Assembly: GCA_034687125.1 (NCBI GenBank)
Contig: JAQGBZ010000257.1
Span: 25,870 to 89,869 of the forward strand
Length of the DNA: 64,000 nt
Direction: 5' to 3'
From: Neelides folsomi
Lineage: Eukaryota; Arthropoda; Collembola; Neelipleona; Neelidae
The position numbers and the translations under genes were made by a program. The notes beneath the pieces were generated by a model. That model did not search any database and was not told the DNA's origin. It saw only the letters and a list, made by a program, of their open reading frames with translations. This document shows positions 16,158-29,900 of this stretch, in pieces (positions within the stretch are counted from its first letter, which is position 1; every line of letters begins with the position of its first letter).

Positions 16158-17672
16158 CTACGTTGAGTTGTATAAGCTCTCGCACTTTGTAATTTGATCG
16201 TAAACTCTATCGATCCTCTTGTTGAGGATCTTAATCGACTTGTCGGGGATCATTGGGAGAAAGTCAAGGAAGTTTGCCTCGCCCTTGCTGAACATCTTCT
16301 TCAGCAGCTTCCCAACATTTTTGTCCCTGTGGAGTGCTTTGATAGCATTGGCGGTGTCTCGTCGGAAGACGCAAAGAGAGTCGAGCATCATTCTATGATA
16401 TGTCTCATACTTCTCCAGCAGTCTGTAGCCGTGCAAGAGGCCGCTTTCGTTGTCGAGAAAGACCAGGAGGCCGGTGGCAGGGTCTTTGGCGAGGTTGTGG
16501 GCCGGCGCTTCCATCATTGAAGGGTTCCACTGGAGATTGTACAAGTTATTGACCATTCGGTCCAAGTTGGCCGTGAGGTAGTCGAAAAGGATGAGGTCTG
16601 ACCACTGGGCCAGCTCTTTTCCGTCCATCACAACGGAGCTGGAGGAGAGGAGAAGGTCCACGGGGTGGAGTCGGCGGGAGGAATCTCGGAGCGGGGCGGG
16701 GATGTGGGCGGGGGTCAAGTTGGGCACAAACTGGGTGAGGACGACGGGCTTCTGTTCTGCCCATTGGGCCAAATTGAGCTCCTGCTTCACTCCTGACCAT
16801 TTCTTGTCCTGGGGTTGGATGAGGCCGAGGGCGGAAGGCACGAGGTTCCTCAGACCCAACACTTGACCGAGATAGAAGCTGAAGATTTCCCCTTGGATCT
16901 GGTCAAAGTTTTGCCGGTAGCGACAGCAAGCCCGCGTTCCGTTTTCGAACGTGAGCAACCGATTTTGCATGCGGCCACAGCCCTCTTCGACCTGGGTCAC
17001 GCCGGCCGAGGATACGAATCTTCTCCATGACGCCACTTCCTCTTCTGTAAAGCCTTTGGGGAGTTGGGCCTCGACACGGCGAGACCAGTAAATGCCGTCG
17101 ACGAGTTCGCTCGAACTTTCCCCCACCTTCCGCTTCTTGAGAGGTTTGATGGGGAACTCGGCGGCGGGAATCTCCTGCTGCACTGGGTGGAGGGACAAAA
17201 TCCGCGAGTCAGGGGACACAAAATGAACATTTGGACTCGGCCTTCGGAACATGGGGTAGAGGGGCGTGGGGGGTCTGTCGGCACTCAGCGCTTCGATCTG
17301 AGCGAACTCGGGGAACCGACTTGACACGTCCCCAAGATTAGCGTTCGGTGTGGAATTGATCACAGATAGAGGCTCGGCCGTGGAGGGTGGCAGTCCCGGA
17401 TCTCCCGGGTGAATGAAGAGAGGAATGAGAAGGCCGATGCCGATGCCGATGGTGAACGCGAGGGTGGCAGTGAGGAAACAGAGGCCTTTTAACGACCTTG
17501 CCGATCTCACGGAGAATTGGGGGCTGGCGAAGCAGCGGGTTCCGCCTAAGCGGCTATGTCGTTCAGAGTCCTGGAGAAAACTCTCCATGGCCGTCCCACA
17601 ATGGAAACAGGAACAGAGATCCATTTTCCACCTCAACAGTTTTTTCTCAAGTTTCTTCCAAGTTTTCCGCAT
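16158..17672 (-). CDS. fj: Four-jointed (Fj/FJX1) Golgi kinase
   Basis: A single uninterrupted frame of 504 aa. The family phosphorylates Ser/Thr in cadherin repeats of Fat and Dachsous in the Golgi, tuning planar polarity and growth. The protein has a basic N-terminal cytoplasmic tail, one membrane segment at about residues 63-87 (a type II anchor), a Pro-rich stem, and a conserved C-terminal kinase domain from about residue 192. Recognisable family signatures are VEAQLPKGF near its start, TANLDRMVNNLYNLQW with the catalytic-type Asp at about 371, and LVFLDNESGLLHGYRLL with the metal-binding Asp at about 407. Vertebrate FJX1 has closely similar motifs at these places. The frame stays open upstream to 17732 but only from a GTG, so I start at the first in-frame ATG (17672); the ATG at 17624 has better initiation context and would give 488 aa. 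Coding GC is far above the flanks. Family identification is strong; the exact start is not. Confidence 0.9.
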   Translation of the reverse strand: MRKTWKKLEKKLLRWKMDLCSCFHCGTAMESFLQDSERHSRLGGTRCFASPQFSVRSARSLKGLCFLTATLAFTIGIGIGLLIPLFIHPGDPGLPPSTAEPLSVINSTPNANLGDVSSRFPEFAQIEALSADRPPTPLYPMFRRPSPNVHFVSPDSRILSLHPVQQEIPAAEFPIKPLKKRKVGESSSELVDGIYWSRRVEAQLPKGFTEEEVASWRRFVSSAGVTQVEEGCGRMQNRLLTFENGTRACCRYRQNFDQIQGEIFSFYLGQVLGLRNLVPSALGLIQPQDKKWSGVKQELNLAQWAEQKPVVLTQFVPNLTPAHIPAPLRDSSRRLHPVDLLLSSSSVVMDGKELAQWSDLILFDYLTANLDRMVNNLYNLQWNPSMMEAPAHNLAKDPATGLLVFLDNESGLLHGYRLLEKYETYHRMMLDSLCVFRRDTANAIKALHRDKNVGKLLKKMFSKGEANFLDFLPMIPDKSIKILNKRIDRVYDQITKCESLYNST

Positions 17673-17766
17673 CTCCCGGCTCAACACTTTTTCCGCCCAT
17701 TTCGGGTCACTCCGATTGGATTGGACAGTCACTGACTCACTTTCAAGTCCTCACCATATTTCACAT
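17647..17766 (-). promoter_or_regulatory. Upstream ORFs in the four-jointed leader
   Basis: Three ATGs precede the main frame on the minus strand. Each opens a short out-of-frame ORF: 17766-17761 (ATG then stop), 17757-17743 (4 codons plus stop) and 17700-17647 (17 codons plus stop). The third overlaps the first main-frame ATG at 17672 and ends 23 bases before the alternative ATG at 17624. If this leader is transcribed, the layout would favour leaky scanning or reinitiation. The ORFs are read directly; the regulatory role is inferred. Confidence 0.35.
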
Positions 17767-17829
17767 GTTGAGCACAACCACTTGTTGATAATTTAAAATT
17801 CAAACTTCAATTCTCCAACAAAATTCTGC

Positions 17830-18086
17830 CTGAAATGGAATCAAGGAAATTCAAAAATTTAGATAAATTCTTCAATTTTAATTAACTATGGTACAAATGT
17901 AAAATGATTTTCAATTTGTGGAATTAAGAAAAATGGTTAAAATCTGTAATTGGGTTTTAAAGCGATAATGAAGGAAAGGAATTCAATTAATTAAATAAAT
18001 GAAGGGGATAGTTAAACGAAGGAAAGGGTGAGCGAATGTATAATATTTAAATATAGTGATGAATCAAAACGAGTGTTGAAACTCAC
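17830..18086 (-). other. Putative 5' UTR intron of four-jointed
   Basis: On the minus strand a strong donor (GTGAGT at 18086-18081) and a strong acceptor (pyrimidine-rich stretch ending in TTTCAG at 17830) bound a 257-bp interval just upstream of the kinase frame. A non-coding first exon ending at 18087 is therefore plausible. No transcript evidence is available. Confidence 0.3.
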
Positions 18087-18087
18087 G

Positions 18088-20735
18088 ATGAATGGTTGGA
18101 GCGGAGAGTTGAGTTGGTGGACGTGTGTGGGTTGGAGTATTTGGAAAACTGAGGGTTGTTTCGGGAGCGATGAAGTACTTGTACACGAGGGTCGGAGGAA
18201 CTCACCCGAGGCTCATCTCTCGGGGCTAAATATCTCTTAGGGGGATGTTCCAGGGCGTGGGGTTAAGCATTCAATCGCCTCCTCGTTGAGGAACTTTCCT
18301 CGAGGGTGAGATTACCACGTTGCCATGCTCTTGGACGGAGGTTCCGAACACTCCGCTCCCGTTCACCCGGCGGAATTACTAATGGAGGCCACGGGTCAAA
18401 TACTTCCTTTTTACTACTCTCAAAAAGAACCAACTCCTATTTATGACTCCACTTGACCCACACAAATTGAATGTATGTACAAGTATGTTCTCCTCGCCCT
18501 CTTCACCTCTTGCGGTAAATCTTTGACTCACTCGAGTTCATTTTTCATCACACGTTCGTCTCAGAGATCTTCAGAGGAGATTCATCATCTGCAATGAGAA
18601 AAAAGGGTTTAACAAACATTAAATGTGTTAATGTGGGATTATGAATGCACATTTGACCTCCATGCGCTAAACATTTCTTCCCACTAACATTTCCTCCTCG
18701 CCCTTATAACCAATGGCAAAAAATATAAAAAGCGGATTTGTGAAATGCTGTTAAAAATGGAACTGGAAAGCAGAGTGGAATTTGAATTGCCGTTAACATC
18801 AAATACTTTTATATCCCATCGAAGAGGAAATTCCTCCATTAACTTTTCCATTACGCCACCTTTCAAGAGGGCCGCTGTTTAAATGTGTTTATAATATATA
18901 TAAGGATGTTTGACTGTTTATGACAAGTCGGAGCGTTTTGATTCATTACATGGGCTTTAGTTATTTGGGGCCTTCTGAGGGAAGCGGAAGACTAATGGAG
19001 CTTTAACAGCTTTTGAATTTTCATATGAAGAATTTATGAATCTTTGGCGAGGATATTCCGGAAAGGTTGTCAACCTAGCGGAACTTGACATGCAAGGGAG
19101 GTGAAGGGTCCATGTCAATCTCTACGTTGTAAACATGGGGGAGATAGTCATCGAGGGACTTCTCACATACCCACCCAAGACCCTTGCGGAAAGAAGAGTC
19201 AAAAGGCAATTGGAAATATGGGTGAGTTAGTTCGACTTCTTTACTCCTCATTGGATCCTAAAGGTTTTTGGAAGGGGGGATTTGAGGATTATGAGCCCGT
19301 TTGCCACCCAGTCGGCCGACATGTCACCTCGAAAATGATCGAGGAGATTCGAGTCCTGATAGTGAGTGATTAGAGGATTAGAAATGGAATTCTCTGAGAA
19401 ACCCCTCATATCCATTTATCCTCGAGAGTGAAGGGTCCCATTGTGGAAAAAAGGGAACGGGGGACAAAAGAAGCCCTTTGAATTCCCGAACCCTCACCGG
19501 CCTAAATTGAGGAACAATACCATGTTCCAAATTCCGATACGACCCACCCGACCCTCAGTTTCCTCTCCCACCTCCGCCGACTTGGAGTGAGAAAAGTGTG
19601 TTCGGTTAGTTAAATTTACGAATATTAGTATAAATACTCCCAGGATGTATGAACTAAATGGACAATAGGTATATGAATGAAAGTCTTTGCCTCTTTGCGC
19701 TTCATTCCGAAATTTATTTAAAGATTCTTTCCAGTTTCCCAACCCTTTACAATTCCCTTCCAGACTTTCCAACAAATTATCTTTGTAAGAAATCTTTTTA
19801 TATTCCTTAATCAATAATAATTCCTTTCTCAATCATTGCTTTTCAATACGTGAGGGTTTTTCAAAGTTGGTTCGTAGGTTTTCATCCCTTGACTCCTTCA
19901 ATAGGAGACTTGTGATAGGAAATGAAGTGATATAATGTCGGATGGTCATTATTCGTTGAAGGAATTCATCACACACGTGCTTTCACCATCTCAATCCACC
20001 CGAAAAATAGGTGTATAGAAGTATTGGAGAATTGAAAACCGTCGTCTCATCAGCCCTCGAAGGGACAAGGAGTGCAATAACAATGAAAATTCTTCCTTAC
20101 AATTCTATTATCAATTCAAGTGATAATTCCCTTTAACACTTCCCCGGCCACCACGCTCATTTCACCATCAATTAGACAAAAGATCCGATTCCGAGCCTTC
20201 AATTACCTCTCAAGTCCATATCAACTCCTTTCAATTTCAATTCTCTCTCCTCTCAATACTTTACATGATAGCTAATAGAATCTTTTAAATTCCATTAACG
20301 ACAATTCTTATCTTGTACCATTTTAATAATATATCCCTTTTCTTGGCATATTATTTAAAAATTGTTGTGCAATCTTGAGCCATAATTTAATTAATGGAAA
20401 AACAAACATAAAGTATCAGTACTAGATTAGCTCCCTTTGATAAAAATGAATGTTAATTTTATGCTAATACTATTGTTTTTGTATTTATAGTATATAAATG
20501 TATATATCATGTTAATTATTAACATTTTTATTCGATCACGTTTAATTATTTTAATTGTCAACGCGTTTTGTGAGCTTTAAAAGGAGAGACGCGGATATTT
20601 ATATTGAGTGAAAGAAATGAAACGAGGCCGGTGGGATGAGAACAAATTTTTCCAAGAGGTTTTATATATGCAAAGTGAAAAAAGTGGCGTAACGAGATTC
20701 ATATAACAAAATGCCCTTTGTGCTCCTCGAGATTC
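18088..20735. other. No gene seen; upstream flank of four-jointed
   Basis: This stretch contains GC-richer blocks at about 18088-18560 and 18900-20260, followed by AT-rich sequence. No frame has a recognisable domain. Promoter and nearby enhancers of four-jointed would be expected here, but I cannot point to a specific core promoter element. Confidence 0.35.
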
Positions 20736-20912
20736 ATGGAGTATGGAAGGAGAATGAAGAATGTCCAGGTTGTCCTCCCCAGCACCCACACCATCGGCGA
20801 TGAGGCGGGAGAAGCGGCCTCAACCATAAAACTACAGAAGGGCATTCTGTACAACGTCGAGTTCCAGTTCTCATCACGGAGAGGAAATATAAATCCACAA
20901 TGTCCAAATTGA
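20736..20912 (+). CDS. Hypothetical 58-aa ORF with GC-biased codons
   Basis: An ATG-started frame of 58 codons plus stop in a GC-rich island inside AT-rich DNA. A large share of its codons end in C or G, especially the run from about 20759 to 20860, resembling the codon use of the four-jointed frame and unlike random frames nearby. I do not recognise the protein: it is hydrophilic, has no membrane segment, and has a Cys-Pro pair near the C-terminus. The opposite strand is also open here, so the bias could belong to a regulatory island. It could be a small gene, an isolated exon or chance. Confidence 0.2.
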   Translation: MEYGRRMKNVQVVLPSTHTIGDEAGEAASTIKLQKGILYNVEFQFSSRRGNINPQCPN

Positions 20913-23900
20913 CATAATGAGTCTCCTCTCGACAATGAACTCTTACCATTAACAATGTAACCATCTTTCGCCTCTTACAATCCCATATATGTAAATTCCC
21001 TGCTCCTCTTATAGTTATGTACACGTATTAGTCCATGTTCAAAAAAGTTTGTAGGATGTGCAGCGGATCTTTATCGTGTGCTATATAAATATACGTATAT
21101 TTATCTGTATAACATATTATATAAATTTACAAATATTCATTATAAGCATATCGACACATAAGTATCCACGTTACATGCCCACTACTATTTATATTTACTG
21201 AACTAATGTAATATTAGTAGATTATTCATACAGATATATACGAGTAACTATGCGTTTAAGTATTATATGTAACTGGAAATGTGTGCATGTATGGATGCAC
21301 TTATGAGATGAATAGGTAAGTATTTACATACAGGATGTTTTTATATCATAATATTATTTGTGTAAGTTGAATCTAAAAACTAATGGAAGTGGCTTATATT
21401 GAAGGCACAATGCTCTATATAAAAAATATTTTGTGGACTATATACCTTAACAGTGAATAATATATAGGTATACATTGTATCTGTAATATACTGTAGATTT
21501 CCTCGTTGTATTCCAACCATGGTTTTTTTATAATTCCTCTAAGGGTTTCTTGACAAGAAAAACTGACGTTGTTTGGATTCATGTGAAAGTGGATGAGAGA
21601 TGAGATGAAGGTGTATCCAAACTCCCTCCCTCACCCGACATCAAATTATAAATCCATTTTTAAAGGAGAAACTTCATTAATATCCGCAGAAATTAGGAGC
21701 GACTCTTCACCCGCCTCTTCCTTTCATTACTTCCCTTCTTCAAAGGACCACCATGTCAAATGGCAACGAAGATAAATCGAAGGGTCTTCCTTTCAAAAAA
21801 GAGAACCTCATTCACTCAAAAGTCTTCTTCTAAAATACAAGTACCTCCGACCACCACCCTTCAAAAATACTTCTACAACTTTGTTCTTTCCTTCCAGGTA
21901 ATCGTTAAAATATTTGGCCAAAAATGTTGTAGGTCGAATAATGAAGAATTCGATTGCCCTTCTTTCACACGGGGATCGAGAAACCCCTCAAGGGAACATT
22001 TTAAATCCCATGGTCTCTAAATGAGGGGAAATTGGTTGCAGAGTAAAAATCTTACCTTCGACCCTCTAATAATTTATACATTCACCTTTACCTACCCCTT
22101 TAATTTATTTACTATGTATTAGGTTCTAGCGGTGTAAAAGAAACGTTGAAATTACCCAAATACCTCAAGGTATAAAATGGGACACTTTGGGAATAGCTTT
22201 TATTATTTCTTAAGTAGGTAAACGCGTTACGCCTTAATTCAACTACTCACTTAACCTTAAAGTCCACTATTTTACAATCCACACCTACAAATACACCATG
22301 AGAGCAATTTAATGAGCCTCCCTAACTTGGGGTTTAGTAAATATATTTTTTGAATATTGACCAAATTAGTTTATAGTGCTTGTAAAGAGAATGATTTTGC
22401 CTATTTACAAGATCGTAAGTCACCAAAACATCCATTAACATTCTCTCAATGTCAGTAAAAGATTAAAATGCAAAGAGGTAATATAACATTAAATTGTTTC
22501 CATTGTATTCGGCCAGAAAGGATGAAGGTATTTAATAATTAACCATTTCTTAAAAAATGAAATGCATTCACGGTCAATCATTGTAGGATGTACACTAACT
22601 ACATATTTGTATTTATTAGCATTTGATTGTATGTAGGATGCATGACGGGGAGTTGTTGGAAGTGAGTGAGGTAAATGATACGCCATTAAATTGTGAAAGT
22701 GTGAAGAATAGGTTGGACATATCCTGGTGGTCTTCTACTGGCAATGAGCAGAATATGATTCCGCGTTAATTAACTGTTGTAGATAATGGGAGAGGGGCGG
22801 GAGGAGAAATTGGTCATAATCCCATTTAATGATAGACGTGATTCCTCCGAGGTGAATGAGTGAAAGAAGTTGGGATTGAGAAGACTCAGCCCACAAGTGA
22901 CCCATGGAAGTGATAACAATCATCGACAACTCCTTCATTTCCAAACGACCGACAAAATTACAGGCTCCCACCTCTTCCAAAAATGATGAGAGATTTGAAG
23001 TGCCAACGTTTTGTCCGATCCTCAAAGCACGCAATGTAAATTGGCTTACCTCCTCACCAAACCCTCAATTAGTCAAAAGATCCTTCCCGGCCACCGGTAT
23101 AAATTGAGTCAATAAATGACCCATCCAGCCCAACTGTTTCCTGGGTTTATATTGGTCTTATCAATTTGCCATTTACAGTCCCTGGTCGCAAGGTCTTGGT
23201 TTGGACTACCTCAGCCCGACCCGAAAGGTCATTGCCTTGCACAATGCATCCACTAATAAGGCCATGGAGAGTGAAGTATTGAAGCTATTAGCGTTTATAT
23301 TATTCTGCGTATCTTCAATGTCACGCTCCTCTCCGTTTATTACGGGTCTCATTTGAAGTCAAATAGTCAAGTCATAATAATGAAAAGGAAGCTCGTCAAG
23401 TTTGAGTCGTTGTAAATTCCTCAAATTGATATTGGCTCATTGTCCCTGGGTGGCTGGGGACAGAATTTGGCGTGAGGTATAAATCAAGAGGTATAATACA
23501 CACACAAGTATTTTCCACTTCTCTGCTACTGTGAGATCCCAAGAATGACATTCCATTGGAACTATAATACGACTACCTTCAGAGCCTTTCTCCCATTTGG
23601 ACTCATTTGGGATGTGAGAGGATAAGGAGAGTCGGAATGGAATGCTGCTCAAAATGAGTTTCCCAGATAAAAATCTCCGCCTTCTTGATTCCTCCTTGTC
23701 CTCATCGCATTCAATAATCCAATAGTGTTTCCGCTCCATCCACACTCCCACGCTCCCATTAATACACACATCCAAAGTTAAATTAACCCGCCTTCTTTCC
23801 CTCCTTCATTTATCTTCATTTTCAATCCCAATCGTTTGATTTACACTTTCCATTTCTCACCATGGGCCTCAGTCACTTTCGGCCCACAGACCCTTGTGAA

Positions 23901-26900
23901 CTCTGTCGTTGTGGGAATGGGAGTGAGCTTCCTTCCTCGTCCTCTACGAGTTCATCTTCAGGACTTTTAATCCACATTGTGTAAATCAAAGTGTCAGACC
24001 CAGCAGGGATGAATACATGGATACTGGAAGAATGATAAATTTCTCGATTCCTCCAACACGCACGGTAGCTTGGGTTGCAAAACGAGCTTTTCTCATCTTT
24101 GAGGAAGAGATCTCTGGTTATAATGACTCCCTGCGAGATGAAATGTCAATCGATGACACTTCTCTAGTTCCAACACTCCCAACATCAGCCTTCTCATAGA
24201 TAAACAATTATTCTTCCTTGCAGAACTCCATGAAAATTAATATTCTGTGGTCGAGGAATCTTTTTTCTTGTTCACTCTAAAGGCTTGAGTCCTTGTGTGC
24301 GTTGGAAGGAGCGAGAAAAGTTATTCAATTCTTCCTCCGCACAGAGGAGAATCAAATGAGGAAGAAAGAGAGAGAATGAAGTGGAAGGGGGGAACATAAG
24401 GAGATGGAAGATGAATTGTAATAAGTACGGCCAGAGAGTAGATTTATATTCAAGTGCATGGCTGGAATCCTCAAATATATTTTCATTGTTCCTAAAGGGA
24501 TCCACTATATTTATACACATACCTTTAAAGCGCCTCAAATGCATCTGGCTGCATATGGGCGAATGGATCATCCCTGGCATTTCCATATGTATTTCCATAT
24601 GTGAGCCTGAACAGGGAGAAATACAATAGGCATCATTGGCTCCAGTTATAATACGAGTCCCATGAATGGGTCAAAAATTTTGAAGGTCAGCTCCGAGTGA
24701 TGATTCTACGACCTTCGATATGACTCTCCTTCCACACTGTGGATCATTCCACACCTCAGTCAGTTATGACGAAGCAGGATTGTTGTTTGGGAATTCTCCC
24801 AGCTCCACCAGGAGCTGATTGAAGGAATTAATAGAAAATGGATTGTGGGACATCAAACGTGTGGTTCTTATCGTGGAACATGATTGAGAAGATGTCGCAG
24901 GGCCCTCCCGAAGGAATGTCTCAATGAAGATACGGTACGTGAGGCAGAGACACGAGGATCGGCTCTTTTCCTCCGAAGGAGGGAAAAAAAGAATTGAAAG
25001 TGGAAGAAGGAGAGGCTCATAACATTTTTTGAGGAGTTTTTTCCCCACACCCTTCTGCCCTCATAATAAGATTATTCGACCCCTCACCTTCGTTTGAGAA
25101 AGGATGGAGCCTCAGCTGCCTCATCGCATTGTCTTGTGAGCCGGGCTCCCTGCTTCGCCGACTCAACTCAGCTGAGATAGCCCACATTTACCCCTTGGCC
25201 AGAGGAGAGGCACGCCAAGAACTCCAACATCCTGTCACTCTTATTTATTAACCCCTCGGCACCAGCCTCGTAATAGGCCCCATTCTCACTTCCTACTCCC
25301 CTGCTCTCATTACCTATCCCCTCGCCCAATTTACGATTCCCCCAAATTTAAATATCTCCCTGTGGACCGCATTGGAATCCTGGACCAGGTTATGGCAAGT
25401 GCGGATGAGGAATGGGAGTTGTGTCTCTGCTCCTTCGGCCTACCCTCAATGTGTGATTTCCATAAACAAGTTTTGCTCCTTTTTGTGGCGAAGGTGTGCT
25501 GGGGAAGCCGTATGTTGACTCTATAAGATTCCCTGCGCCGTTCTGAGAGGCCAGGGACGATAGACTCCGTTTAGTCTTGCTAGTGTTCTCCCCATTTGTC
25601 ACGCAATTGTTATAAGTAGGCATAAAAAGGATTCTCAGTCCCTCCACCAGCCCTAACAATCGAATAAATAATCGAAAGGAATTACGTGTTTCCCCACCGA
25701 GGATCTCGCCCGATCACTTACACACATCATTTCATATCTCATCTAAATATTTCTCCCCGGGGGGATGAAATGACTCTTCTGCAAACCAGAGAACCCCGCC
25801 GGTCCAATTCCCATCCTCCTTCACATCCCAATCCCGCCAAGCTTCGGCCAGACCAGAATTAATTACAATTAACGTTCTCAGACTCTTTGTTTATTTTTTA
25901 ATTATAGGATGACCCACCTCATAAACTGTCCTGAGTGGAGGCCGGCGTATGAGAAAAAACTGGAAACTTGAGACAGATTCATAAATCTTCCATTTTCGCC
26001 TGAACCATTGATTAGGATCAGAAAGAAATGTTTTTTGTAAATCGAAATGGCAAATCCCCCTTCAGGAATACAATGAAACATTGAATTTTCTATTTCCCTA
26101 ATCTTCCCATCTTACACATGTGAAATGGGACTCTTTTCTTTAATACATTAAATATACAAATTTTATATGAGCCATAATCCCATAATTGTTACATTACATT
26201 TATATATCTGTAATATCAAATTAGAATATTTCATCCTGTCCAGACGTTGTACTTTAAATTAAATGGGCCAACTTCTCTTTTCTCAAGGGGTCATTGAGGA
26301 TAATTTTCCAGCGCTTGGGATCTTTTGGATAAAAGTGAATTTTGGCCAGTAAAGATATCTGTAGAATGTTAAATGAGTGGAGGTGCGCGAGAGCCAGGGA
26401 GGGAGTAAATGAGTTTGAGTGGATGGCCAGAGGTCGGGCCAAATGGGAAAATAAAAAAATGTGAGAGAGGAATTGAGAACTGGCGAATCTCTAAGAAAGA
26501 ATGTTCATGAATCCATAAGGAATGGAGACGTTTGAGCGAAAGAAACAAATTTATGTTTTACGCGGGGCAGTAATGCCTGGGCACTCCACATACGAACACG
26601 CATACCATTACATAACATTGAGATACATACGAAGAGACACGCATATTTAATTTCACTATCAATACTTACATTACATATTACAAGGGGTTGTTCTAGGAGT
26701 AAAAACTAGTTTAATGGGTTTGTCAACTCATTGGAGATGGGAAACGTCGGGCTGTGGAGGCTCGATCACATTTCCCATCCACCGTCTCCTCCTCTCCCCA
26801 GCCTAATGCGATGGGTACATGCACTCAAACTCATGTAATTAAATGGTCGCCGATTCCCCTGCCTTGAATTAACGAGCAGTCCTTTATCAACGTTTATCAG

Positions 26901-29900
26901 CTTACTCCACTCATTAACAAATCTTTCTTCTTTCTTCTCCTTGATGGCTCAATACCATCTGGAGAATGTATAAATACGGGAGCTCACGATATTTTGAGCT
27001 AGGACTCCCGTTACCTCGACAAGAGGGAACTTCCCATTGCAATCAATCAAGCAATAATAAATGTTGAAAATTCACGAACCTATATTAACTACATAATGCT
27101 TATCGTTAGTTGGAGCATATTAAGGAAAGTCAGATTTATACTATTTTACTACAACGCTTTAATTACCAATTTGATCAAACTTATCATTAAACCTCCAGCT
27201 CTTATCCCTTTCCACTTCATATAAGTGTCATTTAAATATAACAAAAAACTGATTTTTGAATATTCTATTTTATAAGAAGAAGATTACCTATTTTATTGTA
27301 TTTATATTATTTATATTCGTATGATCGATGTGTGTATTGTGTTGTACTGAAACGACTTTAAGAAAATTAATGATTTGAAATGAAATTTTTTATAGTTAAG
27401 GATTAGAGAAAAAAGAGTTGATTGGAGATTAAAAGAAAATTGATTTCTCTGTTTGGAAGAGTTTGAATATTTGGTAGATTCACTGGACTCACTTCATAAA
27501 ATGGGATTAGATACCAGGTCCATTATAAAAGAAAAAACATTCTGTTTCACAGGCTTTGAGAACAAAACGGTTTTAAAAGATAACTATGGAATTCTCTCAA
27601 ATATCCCAACAAAATGAATATCCGTGCAATCTGCATAAAGCTGTTTTTTCTCTCATAGAAGCCAAGTCTTTGATAGATTTGAATCAAAGCTCCTTGGGAC
27701 TTGAACTTCTCATTTTTACTTTTTTAATAAATTCCCATACATCCTTGAACATGTACAAATTGTTTTTATATGACATCCTGTATTTTTTTCTCTGGTAAAT
27801 TTACATATTCCCTCTCATATTCCTCTCTCCAAAGTTTTGATCCGCATCAAGAGAAAAGGTCTCAATTTCCCGACTCTCATATTTCCCGATGAGAGAGTAC
27901 AATTATTAGATAAGGCACGTGGAGGTTGCAGAGCGTAATTAAGGAGGAGGAGGTGTACCAATACTTCAACGGTGATTGAGGACGCCTTAAGTGTGAACTC
28001 ATGATGAAAATGAGAATTGATGACCTACGGGAGTATTGGGGTGATGAGAATAAAATTATAAAATAATCCTCAAAAGCCGGGATCCGTTGGAGGGTAATAA
28101 ATGGAAGTCGGTGTGTGTGAGAGTGTGTGTGTGTTGTTGTCGCTGGCAGGTAAGGCGGATTCCAATTAAGAACCTGTCGCCGGTTCCCGACCGGTCCGAG
28201 TCGTTCCCATATGTGAGTAGGTCGTGAGGGGTGTATTAAGGAAGGCAAGGCTCCTTCCGAGCTACCTGCGTCTCTCCTCCGAATCCTATGATGGATGAAG
28301 GGAGGCCTCCTCAGGAGGATGTGGGGATGAAATTTTTCCGCCGTCGACTCCGTCCCATAATCATGTTTCATTCCGACGGGTTATGGAGGAGACTCTCATT
28401 CACTGAGACTCATGGGGCCTCTCGATATGACCACTCCAGACCGGCCCTTTTTCTCTACAAAGATTTAGTGAAACCTGTTGCTGTGGCCAAGTTGAGGACT
28501 TCAAGTCTACCTCTTAATTTATTGCCTAATTTTCCGGTCCCGAGCTCTGCTTGGGGTTACGTCGGTTATTCCTTCTTATATGCCTTTACATGACCCTCCC
28601 TTCCCCATCCGACTCGCTCAAAATCCATCCACACCAATCTTCCATATTTCCTTTTTCAATAAATGAATTCTCTTCGATAATTTACTTTTGGAAAAGTCGG
28701 AAATTGGGAAAAATTTCCTCTTGGTGATCTTTGAATAATTATATATATTTAGTTGGCATATGGAGAGCCATACTTATACAAAGATGCTTACTTATACCAT
28801 GGTATGTAATAGTATATAATAATAAGTATTTACATGAACTTTATACTTCATCTTAATATGTAGCTAGGGACATAGCGAAGAAAGATTTTCATCTTATTCC
28901 CTAGAGAGCTTCTTCTTCCACTTGAGGAGGCCCTTATCGAGAATGAAATGGGATACTCTCGACTCTTTATCTTCCTCAGAGAGGAACGTATATTAAGTCA
29001 AGTGAGTCTGTCTCCACTCAGATCTTCAGATTCAAAATAAAGATGAAGGAATCGAAGTCGTCTCGTCGGAGTTTCTCACAATGAACACTCCGCTCAGTAT
29101 CTCCTCATCACCACACATTACCTCACCCCACTTCATGCACTAAGAATAGAAAAGTCAAAGGTAGACTGCATATTTCAATCAGAGCTCCACAATGAACTTT
29201 GAATATCTTCTGATCATTTTCATATTCTCCCCTCTCACAAATCCAAAAAACTCTCCAGTTTTTAACATTCTTGGATATTGTAAAGGTAGACGATGCTTAC
29301 AATAAGCTTCTCTTACAATTTCTCAAGAATTTAACATTGGACGAAGATTTAAAGATGAACCACCAGTTGGATTTTATTTTCCAAATGGCAACTTGGTAAA
29401 CTTGCAAATTAACGACAATGTTAATGGCCATCTTGGTGTGGAATGGCGAAATTGATGGTTGAATTGTTAATTATTTATTGTCAATGATTTATGCGTGACC
29501 TTCTTGGATCTCTCACTCCTGTTAATTAGAAGTTAGGAGGGGATTACTCGGGATAAGGTTCTCAACCCAATTCCCATCCGCCTGTTGATTCGAGACTCCC
29601 TTCTATACTTACAATCCCTCCGCCGCTCAGAAGTTGATCATACTGGCGATGAGATTTTTAAAGGAAAGAATGGGAGAAGGGATAATTGAGTTTAAGACCC
29701 TTTGAAATTTGAGACCGCTCTTTTGAAAAACGTTGGAAGAAAGAAGAAAAAAGTGAAATGAAGTTAAACAATACCACCAAAGTCAACATGTTCGGATCAA
29801 ACAGGATTCCTTCTTACAATCACTATTAAATTCTACTATCTTTCACATTTCAAACTACACGTGTACCGCTCAACTCATATCTTGTATGATATCCAAATAG

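Noticed and set aside
16194-17796. Several plus-strand frames over the four-jointed gene
   Set aside because: They are antisense shadows of a GC-rich coding exon; none shows domain features.
27877-28371. 164-codon minus-strand frame, the longest after four-jointed
   Set aside because: The reading crosses a TG-repeat tract, is rich in His/Thr/Ser/Pro, has no recognisable domain and competes with an open frame on the other strand.
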